From contig NC_066326.1 of the NCBI RefSeq assembly GCF_022539315.1, forward strand, positions 18,430,601 to 18,494,600: a stretch of 64,000 nucleotides of DNA, read 5' to 3'. Each line of letters opens with the position of its first letter. Positions within the stretch are counted from its first letter, which is position 1. The stretch is from Serinus canaria (lineage: Eukaryota > Chordata > Aves > Passeriformes > Fringillidae). The notes below the pieces were generated by a model that made no database searches, was not told the DNA's origin, and was given only the letters and a program-made list of their open reading frames with translations. Shown in pieces: positions 23,491 to 35,700 of this stretch. A program made the position numbers and the translations under genes.

Positions 23491-24752
23491 CAAAATTCTT
23501 CATCAAAATATCGTTATTTAGCAAAAACCTCCTGAATATCAAAAAAAACCCTTCCTGAATAATCATTGTGTAGAAAATTATTCATCAAAATATCATTTTT
23601 TAGCAAAAAACTCCTAAATATCATTATTTAGCAAAAACCTGCTGAATATCAAAACCACCTCCTGAATATCATTATTTAGCAAAATTCTTCATCAAGATAT
23701 CATTATTTAGCAAAAACCTCATGAATATCAAAAAAAAACCTCCTGAATATAAAAAAAAAAAAAACCCTTCCTGAATATCATTATTTAGCAACATTATTGA
23801 TCAAAATATCATTATTTAGCAACATTATTGATCAAAATATCATTATTTAGCAAGAACTTCCTTAATACCAAAGACCCTCCTGAATATCATAATTTAGCCA
23901 AAAAAAAATCCTGAATATAAAAAAAAAATCCTGAATATAATTGCTTAGCAAAATTATTGATCAAAATATCATTACTTAGCAAAAACCTCCTGAATATCAA
24001 AATAAACCCCTCCTGAATATCATTATTTAGCAAAATTCTTGATCAAAATATAATTATTTAGCAAAAACCTCCTGAATATCCAAGAAACCCCTCCTGAATA
24101 TCATTATTGAGCAAAAACCTCCTGAATATTTAAAAATCCCCTCCTGAATATCATTATTTAGCAAAATTATTGATCAAAATATCATTATTTAGCAAAAACC
24201 TCCTGAATATCCAAGAAACCCCTCCTGAATATCATTATTGAGCAAAAACCTCCTGAATATTTAAAAAACCCCTCCTGAATATCATTATTAAGCAAAATTA
24301 TTGATGAAAATATCATTATTTAGCAAAAAACTTCTGAATATCAAAATAAACCCCTTCTGAATATCATTATTTTGTGAAAACCTGCTGAATATCAAAAATA
24401 CCTCCTGAATATCAAAACAAACCCCTCCTGAATATCATTACTTAGCAAAATTCTTCCTCAAAATATTATTATTTACCAAAAACCTCCTGAATATCAAAAA
24501 CCCCTCCTGAATATCATTACTTAGCGAAATTCTTCATGAAGATATCATTATTTTGCAAAAACCTGCTGAATATCAAAACAAACCCCTCCTGAATATCATT
24601 ATTTAGCAAAAACCTGCTGAATAGAAAAAAAAAAAATCCTGAATATCATTATTTAGCAAAAACTTCCTGAATATCAAAATTAACCCCTCCTGAATATCAT
24701 TATTTAGCAAAACTCTTGATGAAAATGTCATTATTTAGCAAAGATCTCCTGA
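23491..24752. repeat. Modular AT-rich minisatellite
   Basis: Repeated modules GAATATCATTATTTAGCAAA, AACCTCCT, AATATCAAAAA and TTCTTCATCAAAATATC recur in varying order over 1.26 kb, with homopolymer A expansions (about 23730-23765, 23900-23935, 24626-24638). It is imperfect and old at many places. It ends abruptly against the A2 duplicate near TIMP4 exon 2. Confidence 0.93.
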
Positions 24753-24755
24753 ACA

Positions 24756-24882
24756 TCTCTCAAGCTCCCGAGGTGCTGCAGAGCAGCAGCAGGACACTGA
24801 AGTGCCAGTGGGAGGAAAGGGAATTCTCTGGCATTGATGTATTTATTTCTGAAAGGAAACATTGGAATAAATCCTTCACATT
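24756..24882 (+). repeat. Second copy of A2 segment
   Basis: Direct repeat of 22661-22786, starting CTCTCAAGCTCCCGAGGTGC and continuing through GAAAGGAAACATTGGAATAAA. It lies about 210 bp from TIMP4 exon 2 in intron 2. Confidence 0.9.
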
Positions 24883-25094
24883 GAAGAATTCACATTAAAA
24901 TTTTTCCTTTTCTTTTTTTTTCTTTCCCCTTTTTTTTTAATTCCTCCTGTGATTTATTCATCTGGGTCGAACCCTGGGGGCAGCTGGAGCCTTTTCCAGC
25001 TTTCCCAGCGTTTTGGGGGTGAATTATTTTGGGCTGAGACATGCAGGAATAGATCAGCATTGAACTTCAAGAAAAGCTGAGTGGGTCCATGTAC

Positions 25095-25192
25095 CTTTAT
25101 TTGTTTGATTTCATACCGGATCATTTTGTGGCTATCAAGGGGGTCATCACTGGCAGGAACCACCTTTTCACTGGAGATCTTTGCTCTGATCA
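25095..25192 (-). CDS. TIMP4: TIMP4 exon 2: N-terminal inhibitory domain
   Basis: A 98 bp exon (2 bases + 32 codons). The acceptor is TCTTCCAG|TGATCA and the donor is AAG|GTACAT. The first two bases complete the Val codon begun in exon 1 (G|TG). It encodes IRAKISSEKVVPASDDP then LDSHKMIRYEIKQIK. This covers the start of the OB-fold barrel and the A-B hairpin that touches the protease in TIMP complexes. It sits 19 kb from exon 1. A roughly 130 bp duplicated segment and the end of a 1.26 kb minisatellite lie within a few hundred bases downstream in intron 2. Confidence 0.97.
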
Positions 25193-26255
25193 CTGGAAGA
25201 GAAAGAGAGAGAGAGAGAATTGAAATGCACATCAGCAGGTGCCCAATTTTACAAGCCAAGCTGGAAATTGTATTGATGGGTTTTGGAGTTGTTTTGACAC
25301 TTCAGGTAGGAGCAGATTGGAAAGATTGTACCATGAGAACACCAGCTGAGCTGCTGGAAACAAAAGGAAGTGGGCTGTCTGTGATGGAAATCTGAATTCC
25401 CAAGGATCTGGAAACCTGATTGATGTCACCACTCAGTTTTGACAAAAAATGTCCATCAAAATCTCTGGAAGACTCGAATCCCATCAAACTTGACAAAACC
25501 CCCATCATTCCAGGCAGTGAGCAGGGGAAAGGGACACAACTGCTGATCACTGCTGATCCAATAAACAGACCTGAAGAAAGGCCCTGAGAGCATTGATTTC
25601 ATGCATGAAACGAGAAGAATCATCTTATTTTCACTTTTCTGGGGTTTAGCAGAGCGTGCCATCAGTTGTGTTATCCTGCAGAAATCAATCACTTCCTCAA
25701 TTCATTTCCTGTTCTTTAATCAAGGAGATTTTGTGAGAGGAGAAATGGATTCTTCTCCCCTCTCCTTGCTTGAGGCATCTCCCTTGTGTGTGATGTTTAA
25801 AATACACCAGGACTCTCTGGGAAAATTAAAATTAGACTGAGTTGCTCGGTGCCACCCAGATAAATGCATCAGAACACAGCTTGGGTTTCAGCTGAGCAGA
25901 ATTTGGGTGGCACAACTAACAGAACTCACCCATTTCCTCTTTGCTCTTCAGTTTAGTTATTTGATCAGGAAGTACCATCAGGAGAACAAAAGAAATTTCT
26001 TTTCTATTCAATTTATTATTTCTGGATTAGATTTCTAATAATAATTAAAACCAGCTAAAAATGTCATATGTTTCCCTTTACAGGCAAAGCTCAAGAGAAT
26101 TAAAAAGCAGAGACAGAAGAATATTCATTGTGTTATTGTGGTTCTAAGAATATGGGGCATGGCCAAAATTCCTCTGGGGATTTTGTCCCCCAAAATCAGT
26201 GAGAGCCCCAGCTTTGCTCTGGTCTGGATGGCCACTGCTGCAGCTCCTGGGTCAG

Positions 26256-26436
26256 AGCAGCCTGAGCTTTGAACTGGTGAAAATTAGGGAGAAACTCCAA
26301 GGCAGCTTCAATAGATAAATCTATTTCAGAGATTTCAGTGGGATGGGAATGGGATTATGGGCTGAAAATGATCCCTCAGATTGGACCTCTCATTCTTCTT
26401 GTTTGTGCTGGGTGAGAAGATGATTTGCATTTCTGT
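26256..26436 (+). repeat. Second copy of A1 segment
   Basis: Direct repeat of 22477-22660, sharing GCAGCCTGAG, GGTGAAAATTAGGGAG, GATGGGAATGGGATTATGGG and AGAAGATGATTTGCATTTCT. It lies in TIMP4 intron 1, on the other side of exon 2 from the parent copy. Confidence 0.9.
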
Positions 26437-29400
26437 GTTTGTGGACAGACACTGGCAAAGCCAGAGCTGAGCACAGTTTTGTGACACCCAAATCACACGT
26501 TCCCCCTTCAAAACTCCAACTTTTTTACCAGAATGACCTCATTTTTATCATATTTACCATCATAGCTAGAGAAAAGGAATAGGAAACCCAGGCTGAAGCA
26601 CAGGCAGGTGGAGGTCAGTCCCACCCAACCCTGGACAATTCCCATTTCCTCACTAATTAGCTGAGCAAACTGGATGGAATAATTATTAAATTATTATTAA
26701 AATCAATGTGCTAATTATTATTAAAGCTGCAGATGCCTGCAGCCTCCAGCAGGATGCTCCCTGCATTAAACCCTTCTTGAGGAGCACTTTGGACTCATTG
26801 GGAGGAAAGAGTTCTTTCCAGCACAAGCATTAATTTATCCCTTTAAATTCCTCCTTTCAGGGGGGAATTTGGGAAGTGGCAGCATCTCTTTAATCATCTG
26901 CAGATGTGGGCAGCCCCAAAACGAGCTGTGTGTCTGCAGGGCTCTGATCTCCTGCCAGGGGAGAAGGGCTGTGGGCTGGGAGTGCTCTACCCTGCTGGCA
27001 GGGACAAATTAGGATGGGGCTGCTTGGTTTTGAGATGCTCTCAAAACTGGTTGGTTTTGAGATGCTCTCCTTTGCATCACTACCCCCTAAAAACAAAAAA
27101 GAATTTCTCATTAAAGAGCCTGTTCCATTTTGAAGGAGAGGAGAAAACAGCATTATCTTCTCAGTTCCATGTGCAGGAAATCTTTTCCTGCCTGCTCAGT
27201 GTGGGATAACCAAAACTGCTTTCCCCACGTGTCCCATGTTGACACATTGTGCATTTCCACATTTGTATGGAATTCTACTTGGAATTCACACGAGAGGAAG
27301 GTTGTGGAGGATCCCTGGTGGCTCCATGGAGTTGTGCAAGGCTGAAGTGCAGCGTCCTGGGCTTTGTCATGCAGAGACCTTTCAGTGGGTGTGCAGGTGA
27401 AAATGAGGAGCAGTTTTGTGCTGTGTGTGTTTCATTCGTTTGTTTAAGACAAAACTTCCAGATGGCCAAGGAGGACAAATTGAGATTTCTTTTTTTTAAA
27501 TTAAGGAAGTTTAATTGTCTAAACTTTGAGCTATTTGGGTTTCACCCTTCCATTCTCCTGAAACCAAACGCACAGAGATCTTTTGGCGCCTTTTGGGTTC
27601 CTTTCTATTTTGATTTTCTGTGCATTAATATTTTTTTTTTTTGCCATCAGTGTAGTCTGGCTGTCTCCTCAGACCTCTGATTCATGTGGTTGCTCCTGTT
27701 TTTAACCACAAGCACTTCCTGCTGGAGCATTCCTGGGCATCTCCCTCTCCTCCCCGGTGGCTCGGGGGGCTCAGGATTCCTCCGACTCTGCACTTCTGTC
27801 AGGACATGGTTTGGAGCATTCCAGGGCTGGCTTGGCCTCTCTGTGTGAGTGAGAACAGCCTCTGGTTGTTCAGCAATAATGGCATTTTAGCTGTTATTGC
27901 TTCCTTATGAGGAATTTGCATCTCTGGGATGCACAGGCACGGATCCCACGGTGCAGTGCCAGGAATTCCGAAGGCCTGGGATCCGTTCTGCACTGCAAAT
28001 ACAGATTTGAACATCTCAGCAGGAGGGTGTAGCTCTTCTGGGGACTCAGCTTTGATAAAATGTCATTTTCCAGGCTCACTTTGCAGCTGGAGGTTGTCTC
28101 AGGTGGCTGAACTGGAAGGAAATGGATTTGAGGTATAGGAGGAGAATGCTCAGCCCTTGGGCTCTCTCCTGAAATGTGTTAAGAATATTTTTACTCCTTC
28201 TTTCCTGAATAATAATGATCCTCTCCCAACCATTTGTGAATCAGTAGGAGATCATTTTAACAGGGTAAAACACAGCACATGTTTGGTTTGTCATTTGATG
28301 TGTTCGTGTTTTTGCAGTCAGGAGAAAAGCTGGCCCAACACAGAAGTGTTTGTATGCAATAAAGGCAGAGAGACAGGCATTCACCTGGGTGATTTCCTTC
28401 TGGAATTAGCCACGCTAATTAATACTAATTAAATACACATCACCTTGTGTGCTAGAGATTTTTGTGATCGTGAGGAACCACTTTATTCCAGCTACATTTC
28501 CTTACTCTGAGGGAACTCCCTGCCATGAGATTGATTTTACCCCACCACAGGGACAAAACCAATGAAACCTGAAGGGAGAGAAGGCACAAAGACCTGAGCA
28601 GTGCCTGAAGGGCCCATTCCAAGGCACAGATGTGGATGGAATCTGGATAAACCCAATCCTTGAAATTCATGATAAATAATAGATTATTATAAAATCTATT
28701 AAAATATTAAAATAGAAAATCATTTATAGTAATATAGAAATTTATTATTATATAATTAATGTATTAATATACTGAAATTCATATATTTCCTAAAAATAAT
28801 GTCCTTTTTAGACTCTGAGTTATTTCCAATAACTGAGGGAAAACTGTTGGGTGAAGAATTACTCTCATTGTTACAAGTTGGTATTATTAAATGTATTACA
28901 GTATTTAATATTTAATATAATATTACTGTACTTAAGTGGTGAGTTTATCCTCTGCAGCCCAAGTGTCAGAAGACAGCCAACTCTAAAATAATCAATTTTA
29001 CTGCTCCTTCAAAAAGGAAAGCAAGTTGGTTTTTCCTCCCCAAATAAATTCTATAATCCTAAAGTAGAAGGTTAAAAAGTGGTGAACAAATGAGGTCTTT
29101 TCCTCCACTATCTGTAAAGTACCAGAAACTGCACAGGGAAGAATAATTATCTAGGAGGATATTTAAGATACTGCTGGACATCAGAGGTGGAAATTCAATA
29201 AATTAAGAAATTTAGGATACTGCTGGACATATAACAAGAAAATATGTTCTATAGAACTCCTTGAGTGCATTCTTGTTTTAAATCTATAAATAGATAAATA
29301 GGTGAGTGTATATAGGCATGCTGAGGAAGAATCTGGGTTTCTGTGCCTCCAGTTCACGCCAGGTTTTTGACAGGCTACACCAGAGCTCTGTGAATAGAAA

Positions 29401-30039
29401 TGTGATCTCCACCTTTCCCAAGCAGCCTTCCTCTGCAGAAACCAGGAAAGTTTCATTCCTGTCTCACAAGTCTATAACCACAATCAGCTCTGCCACAAAA
29501 ACCTTGAAATGAGACTTCAAAAACCGTGTTGGCAGGAAAAGATGTAAGCTACTAAAAAGTTATCATCAAAACTCATGAAGCTCTTTTTTGTCTCTTTGTA
29601 TTTTAAAGGCTCAATTAGCCCTTTCACTTGATTACCTAAAATACAAAGAGTCATTTTTGGGCACTCCTTTCCAGCTGTCTCTTTAGTGTCTGACACTCCA
29701 GCTGCTCTTGGATGTTCCTGGAGGGACCAGGAGTAAAAGGCACAAGGAGAGGGAGCTAAATGAGAGTGTGTGGCTGTCACATGGCTGCACTGAGGATGGC
29801 ATCCTAAAAACAGATAAGAAGCATGCAGAAAGGGTTTTCTGAAATAGCCAGAGCGTGCAGGATGAACTGCAGCAGAGCTGTGGACACAGAATGTGGATGT
29901 GCATCATTCTGAAGGCCCTTGTACCCAAACTAACTTCTCTCCAGAAAAATCTGTCCTTTCACCAAAATGGAAGCACTTTCATACACAATATTCAGCTGCT
30001 TGTGCTCACTCTTCTGCTGGAAGATAACTCAAACTTCTC
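26437..30039. other. TIMP4 intron 1, no gene seen
   Basis: A short duplication TTGGTTTTGAGATGCTCTC lies near 27025-27069 and an AT-rich patch at about 28670-28935. A direct repeat of ATACTGCTGGACAT occurs near 29169 and 29217. No exon recognised on either strand. Confidence 0.5.
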
Positions 30040-30052
30040 TTATCTATCTATA

Positions 30053-30115
<63 letters not shown>

Positions 30116-30147
30116 CATCTATCTATCTATCTATTACTTATCTATCA
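30040..30147. repeat. TATC tetranucleotide microsatellite
   Basis: About 24 copies of TATC with one interruption (CCATC). Confidence 0.97.
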
Positions 30148-32248
30148 GAACTTTTTCACTCTTTGGTGTTCAGGAGCTTAAAGCTTGCTCCATGAATCTC
30201 CAATCCCTAGAAGAAGCCACCCAGAATTTTGGTGAAAGGAAAATCCCACAGTGACAGCTGCAAAGCCAGTTCAAAATCTCTTCTTGTCCAGAAGTGATGG
30301 TTTGGGGGTGGGGGAGAGGAGGGGTTTTATTTCCTCAGAAGTGTGTATGTGCACTCTTTTTTTCCCTCACATGAATGTATTGAAAGAGGATTTTGCCTCA
30401 TTGCAACACTTTTGTGAGTTCCCACACTGCTTTACATATCCAAAGGAATCCCAATAATTCTGGTCCAGTTTTTTTGCAGTAACTTTGATCCCAGGCTACT
30501 CAAACATGGCTGGAACACGACATGGTGATGTCTTGGGTTTATACACTGCAGGAATTTGTCTGAGGAACCTGCAGACGAGTCCACAGGAGGGGTTTGGAGC
30601 TGTATCAGGTCCAGTGATTTAGAATAATAAAATAGAATTTGGAATAATAGAATAGAATTTAGAATAATAGAATATTTTAATAATAAAGTAATAATAGTAA
30701 TAGAAGTAGTAATAATAAATTAGAAGTATTTTAGAATAATAAAGCAGGAGAGAGCTGAACTGGCTCTGGGCTCTGCAGGCTGGGTGGAATGGTTGCCCCT
30801 GTCCCTGTCCCTGTCCCTGCCCTGTCCCTGGGGTGACAGGCTGAGGTTACTCCAGCTGTGATGTTTCTCCTTTATTCTCCTTTCTTAGCTGGCTGCAGCA
30901 AAATAGAAATCCATTCTCAGTTCCCCTGTGGCAATTCTTACAATTTTCCACCACCTGATAAAGGGGCTTGTCTGTTTTTAAGAGCTCCTCATTTAAGTCA
31001 CTGTATCACTTTCTATGTTTCCCATTTTGTAGATCCTATTTTATACATGGTATATATAGGATATTATATGATATTATGGTATATAACATACGATATTATG
31101 GTATGTCATGTTTCCTATTTTATATACCCTAATTTATTTTGCTGTCACATAATGGAAGCTTCCAGAACTGCTGCATTAACTAATCAATGGTGCAACAGTG
31201 ATGATTTTCCTTTTATATTGGGATAAACCACCTAGAAATAAACCACCTAGAAATAAACCACCTAGAAATAAGCCACTTAAGCAAAAACAGCTGTATCTTG
31301 TGCATCAAAGTGCTCTCATTTTGGTGAAAGGACAGATTTTCACAGAGAGAAGTCAATTTGGATTTAAAGGCCTTCAAAATGATGCACATCCATCCATCTG
31401 TGCAGCGCTGGTGGTGCCACAGGTTTTGTTCCAGTAGATTTTCATTAATGAATTTCCTTCAGGGGATTGCTGTGGGGTTATAAAGAAGGGTTTCTATTAA
31501 CACCCTGTCCCCACGAGTGCTAAAATCTGTGTTCTGTAGGAGCAGGCTGGGGAAATGTGATCAAGAGCTGTTCAGCAGTGCCCATCTTCAGTCTGGGAGA
31601 GGAATGAGTTCAGAGGGCTCAGTGTGAGAGCAGAGGGAAGCTGGAAATCCCAGAAGGGGACTGGAATTCATGGGGAGAGCTGCTCCAGGGGGAAGGTCTG
31701 CCTGCAGCCTGGCCAGCAAACAGCACTGCAGCTCAGATTTGCCTCCACTTGAAGTCAGGTGTCTGGAAGTGGCCAAGAAATTAAATGTGAGCCAGCAGAA
31801 AGCAAAGCAACTTCAAGTTTGTGAGCAGAACTCATCTGCTGCAGTCACCTAAAGACAAGTTATGGTAAAATACTGCAAGGATTCCAAGGAAATCTCTGGA
31901 GAGAGGGTGTGAGCACAGCATTTGCTTGGCCTTTGTGTCTGGAGGGCACAGAAGCTGAGCCCAATGTGTTGTGGTACCTTGGAGGAGAATAATGGGGAGA
32001 AATTCCATCAGAGCTGCCAAGGAAGCCAAGGATGGGTGGAACACTTTGGTCTCAGGAGCACACAGATGTGACAAAAAATAATCTTTAGATAGGGAACTAG
32101 ACATCTGAGACACTTAACTTTTCTTGCAGAGAGGGAACATAGTCAGCAGGCAAAGAGAAGGAATAATCAGCCTCCAAAAAGAAGAGGAATCTGCACAGAG
32201 TTTGTCACAAGAGACCAAAATTATTGAACCCCCTTAAAGCAACATAGA

Positions 32249-32278
32249 TATCTATTCTATCACAGGATAGAATAGATA
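32249..32278. repeat. Perfect 13-bp inverted repeat, 4-nt loop
   Basis: TATCTATTCTATC, then loop ACAG, then GATAGAATAGATA. It could extrude or fold as a hairpin. Flanking AT-rich sequence shows no transposon gene. Confidence 0.9.
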
Positions 32279-32749
32279 CCTTGGACAGAATCCTAAATTA
32301 AACATGGTCTGTTGGCTGCTGGTTTATATTGCTCACAAAACCTCTAAAATGTACAAGAGGATGTAAAATCTCCCTCCATGATTTAGAGCACCTGTCCCAC
32401 CTGTCCAGCACTGCCACTCTTCCTTTCCCTGCCTGTTTCTAACCAAACATGCTGGATGGCTCAGGGGTCTCAGAGCTTCACTTGCCATATTTGCTTCTGG
32501 TAAAGCTTTGGTTCTCACCAAGGAAGAGAGCAAAATAACTTGATTAAATATGAATGTATGCAGAAAATATTGTCATTTCTCAGATTACATGTGATAGGAA
32601 GAATGAAGCTTTGGTAACTCAGATTGCAACTCTGATTGAAGCTCCCAGGTATCTCTAATGCTGCCAAAAAGAGGCAAAAGTTATTGATTGATTGACATAA
32701 AATAATGTTGGAAAAGAATTAATTCATTAAACAATGTGCAACTTTGCAT

Positions 32750-32775
32750 ACACACTGATATTTTTATCAGTGTGT
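32750..32775. repeat. Perfect 11-bp inverted repeat, TTTT loop
   Basis: ACACACTGATA, then TTTT, then TATCAGTGTGT. It lies 0.5 kb from the other hairpin and is unrelated in sequence. Confidence 0.9.
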
Positions 32776-35700
32776 GCACACATATTTTTAGATTATTTTA
32801 GAGATCATTCTGGGGAGAATGAAGGTTTTGTTTTCTTTGATTTGCACATGTTGGCTTCCAGCAGGAGAGGCAATGGTGCAGTGTCAGTCATCTGAAATCT
32901 CTGGGAATGTTTTCCATACATCCCTGGGAGCAGGAACCATTTCTGCCATGAGCATCCAGCCCTGCCCGTGCCAGCAGGGGGATTTTATGGCTCCATAAAT
33001 TGCCTTTAATCTCAACACATTAATTTATGTCAATCAGTCAATAACTGTTCAAGACCTTTCCAAAGCCAGTCCCTGAACACCAAATATTCTGGGTTTACCT
33101 GCTCATGCCAACTACACTCTCATGAAAATGCCAATATTTCTGTCCTTTTCCCACTTAAAATTGCCTTCATTTTTTCTCTAGCCTGAGTCCAAACAAGGAG
33201 GATCTGCTGGTGCTGTCACTCCATCTCACATAGTTTGGGGTGGGTTTGTGTTGCATGGGGAAGGTTTGCACTCTGTGTTTGCAAAAGCTCTCCTGCCTTT
33301 TACTGCTCCAGGGATTTCCTTTGCAGCTTGGTGGCCTTTGAACCCTTGTCTTCATTTACAAATCAATTCTTATTTAATTGGATCTTTCAGAACCTGGTTG
33401 TTATCTGGGACACTCCCAGTCAGTTCCAGACCCCCTCTGCCATGGGTGTCCATGTGTTTCACCTCCAACTGGCTTTGTTGGAGGTTTTTTAAGCAAAACT
33501 TGCTGGCCACCATCACCACCTCTGGGAATAGTTTAAAATATCCATTTGTTAAATTCTTGTGCAGGAGACTCCCAGTGTTGGGGCAGGGGTAGGCTGGAAG
33601 TGAAGGCTGGTGTGTGTCAGCATGGCTCAGGCAGTGCTTGTGGGGTCAAAAATGACTCCTAAACCCCCACAGGAGTGCTGCCAAATTACTGCTGGTGCTG
33701 CCAGGCTGGGGATGGGATGGATACAGCACACTGCCAGGAGAAAAAAACTGGGAAATGATTCCAATGGCTGCTGTGACAGCCTGGGAGTGCAGGTGTCCCA
33801 CACAGCCTTGGATGCCTTCAGCATCCAGGAGCCTGCAGCCCTTCCTTTGCAGGGCTGATTTCAGAATTATTGCACAGCTTGGAATTGTTTCAGACTGCAG
33901 CAGAGAGAGAGAGATGTTTGCTTCAGGACCTGCTGAGCTGCTGCTTCACCCTGATTCCAGCAGGGGTGGAAACCCTACATTTGTATTTCTCTTTTGAGAA
34001 CAAGTCAGTGTTGAATGCTCTTTGAATGATCTTTAAACAGCTGGAAAAGAACAAATGTTTGTAGCAAATGGCTCATCTGTCAATGAATCTTTCACCAGGA
34101 CAGAGCAGCAAACAGTAGCTTCATTTCCAAACTGTAACTCAGCCCAGATGTCTGGGGCTGTGGGGTGAGTTCAGTTCTAGCTGCAAACAGAATGAGCAGC
34201 AGCAGAGCTGCCCCAACACTGGGTGAGGGTGACAAGATCCCCTCTGGGTTTGTAGGATGGATTTCTTGTCTGTGAGTCTACATTGCCACTCCTGCTCCGC
34301 AGCTCCCAGACCCAAAGCTGAGGAATCTTTAGCTCAAAACCTGTTTCTGCTAGTTGGGATATAAAGGGAATTTTATTCTTCCTGCTTTGCATTTTTGTTT
34401 CCTGACATTCCATCAATAAATGCTTATTTATAGCTGTAAAATAACCAAATCATTAGCACAGGAATCAGCTGAAGCACAGGTTCTGAAATCATGAGAAGGA
34501 AAAGTGGTGGAGCTTTCTGGACTATTTGAACAAAGGTGGTTTGGATCTGTAAGCACAGAGCTTGTGGAAGAATTTACCTGTAACTGTAGCAGGATTCTCC
34601 CCTTATTCTGTGAAAAGCAATGTATGGAAGAGCATTTCTTAGTCCTGGGGTGTTTGCAGTTGCATGGGAAGGTAAGGGTGGTGAGAGAATCCAATCTGTA
34701 ACTGAGCAATCAAAGCCTTGCAGGAAGTTCCTGACTTGGACTAAAACTCCACTTTTGAGAAACCTTTGAAGACTGAAAACCCATGAATGCTCTCTAAGTT
34801 GAGAAAGCAGATCCCAAGGATGGTTTTTAATTACCTGGTGACAAGGATATTCATTTGCACTGCACTGTTTCTCAGGGTAAATGCTTGGCAGGATTTGATT
34901 CCTCTGCAGGTTTTATTCATAGCAAACCCTATAGGGGTATTTTATTAACCCTAAGAATTTATGAACAGACCTGGTCTAGTCTGCATCCAAGCTGCATTTC
35001 CAGTTCAGCCTTTTGGGGTGTGCAAGGCCAATATTTCAGCTCATTAGGACTCTCAGGTAGCTCAGGATTTTGTCCATCTCTTTGTGCATCTCAGTGTTTT
35101 TGGCTCAGGATGCACAAATACCCCGTGTTGAAGGCAGGAGTTGATTGGCTTTGCTCCCTTGTTAAACCAGAAGATTATGAGGTTTCTTTTTTTTTTTTTT
35201 TTAATTAGAAGAATACATTCAATTTCTGAGAGTGAAGTTTTAGAATCTCATTTTTAAAACTTTCAACCAGAAGAGATTGAGTGTATTTATAACAGAAGTG
35301 TGGGGTTCTTTTAACTTAAATATCACCTAAAAACTGCCCAAACTGATTTCCAAATGTTGTTCAAGGTCAGCTTTATTTTCACAGCTGCTCCTCGTGTTAC
35401 CAGGAACATTTCTGTCTGCTTCCCAAGCCTCAGATACCACAGCATTTGACTGGCAATCAACATCTGCCCAATTTCAGCTGGAGAATAACACTGCCTTTAT
35501 GCTCCCAGCCCGTAGGACAACATACATGATGTTATTGTGGATTTCCATTCATGGGGACACGGCCCTTCCTCGGGGTGGACAGAACCCCCATTGCTGAAAT
35601 CCTTCCTAATGAGAAAGTTTGGGATTAAAGTTGGCACAATAATAGGATTAAGAGTTTGGCAGCCTTTCGTGGTCTCTGTTTTATATTATTTAGACTTTGT

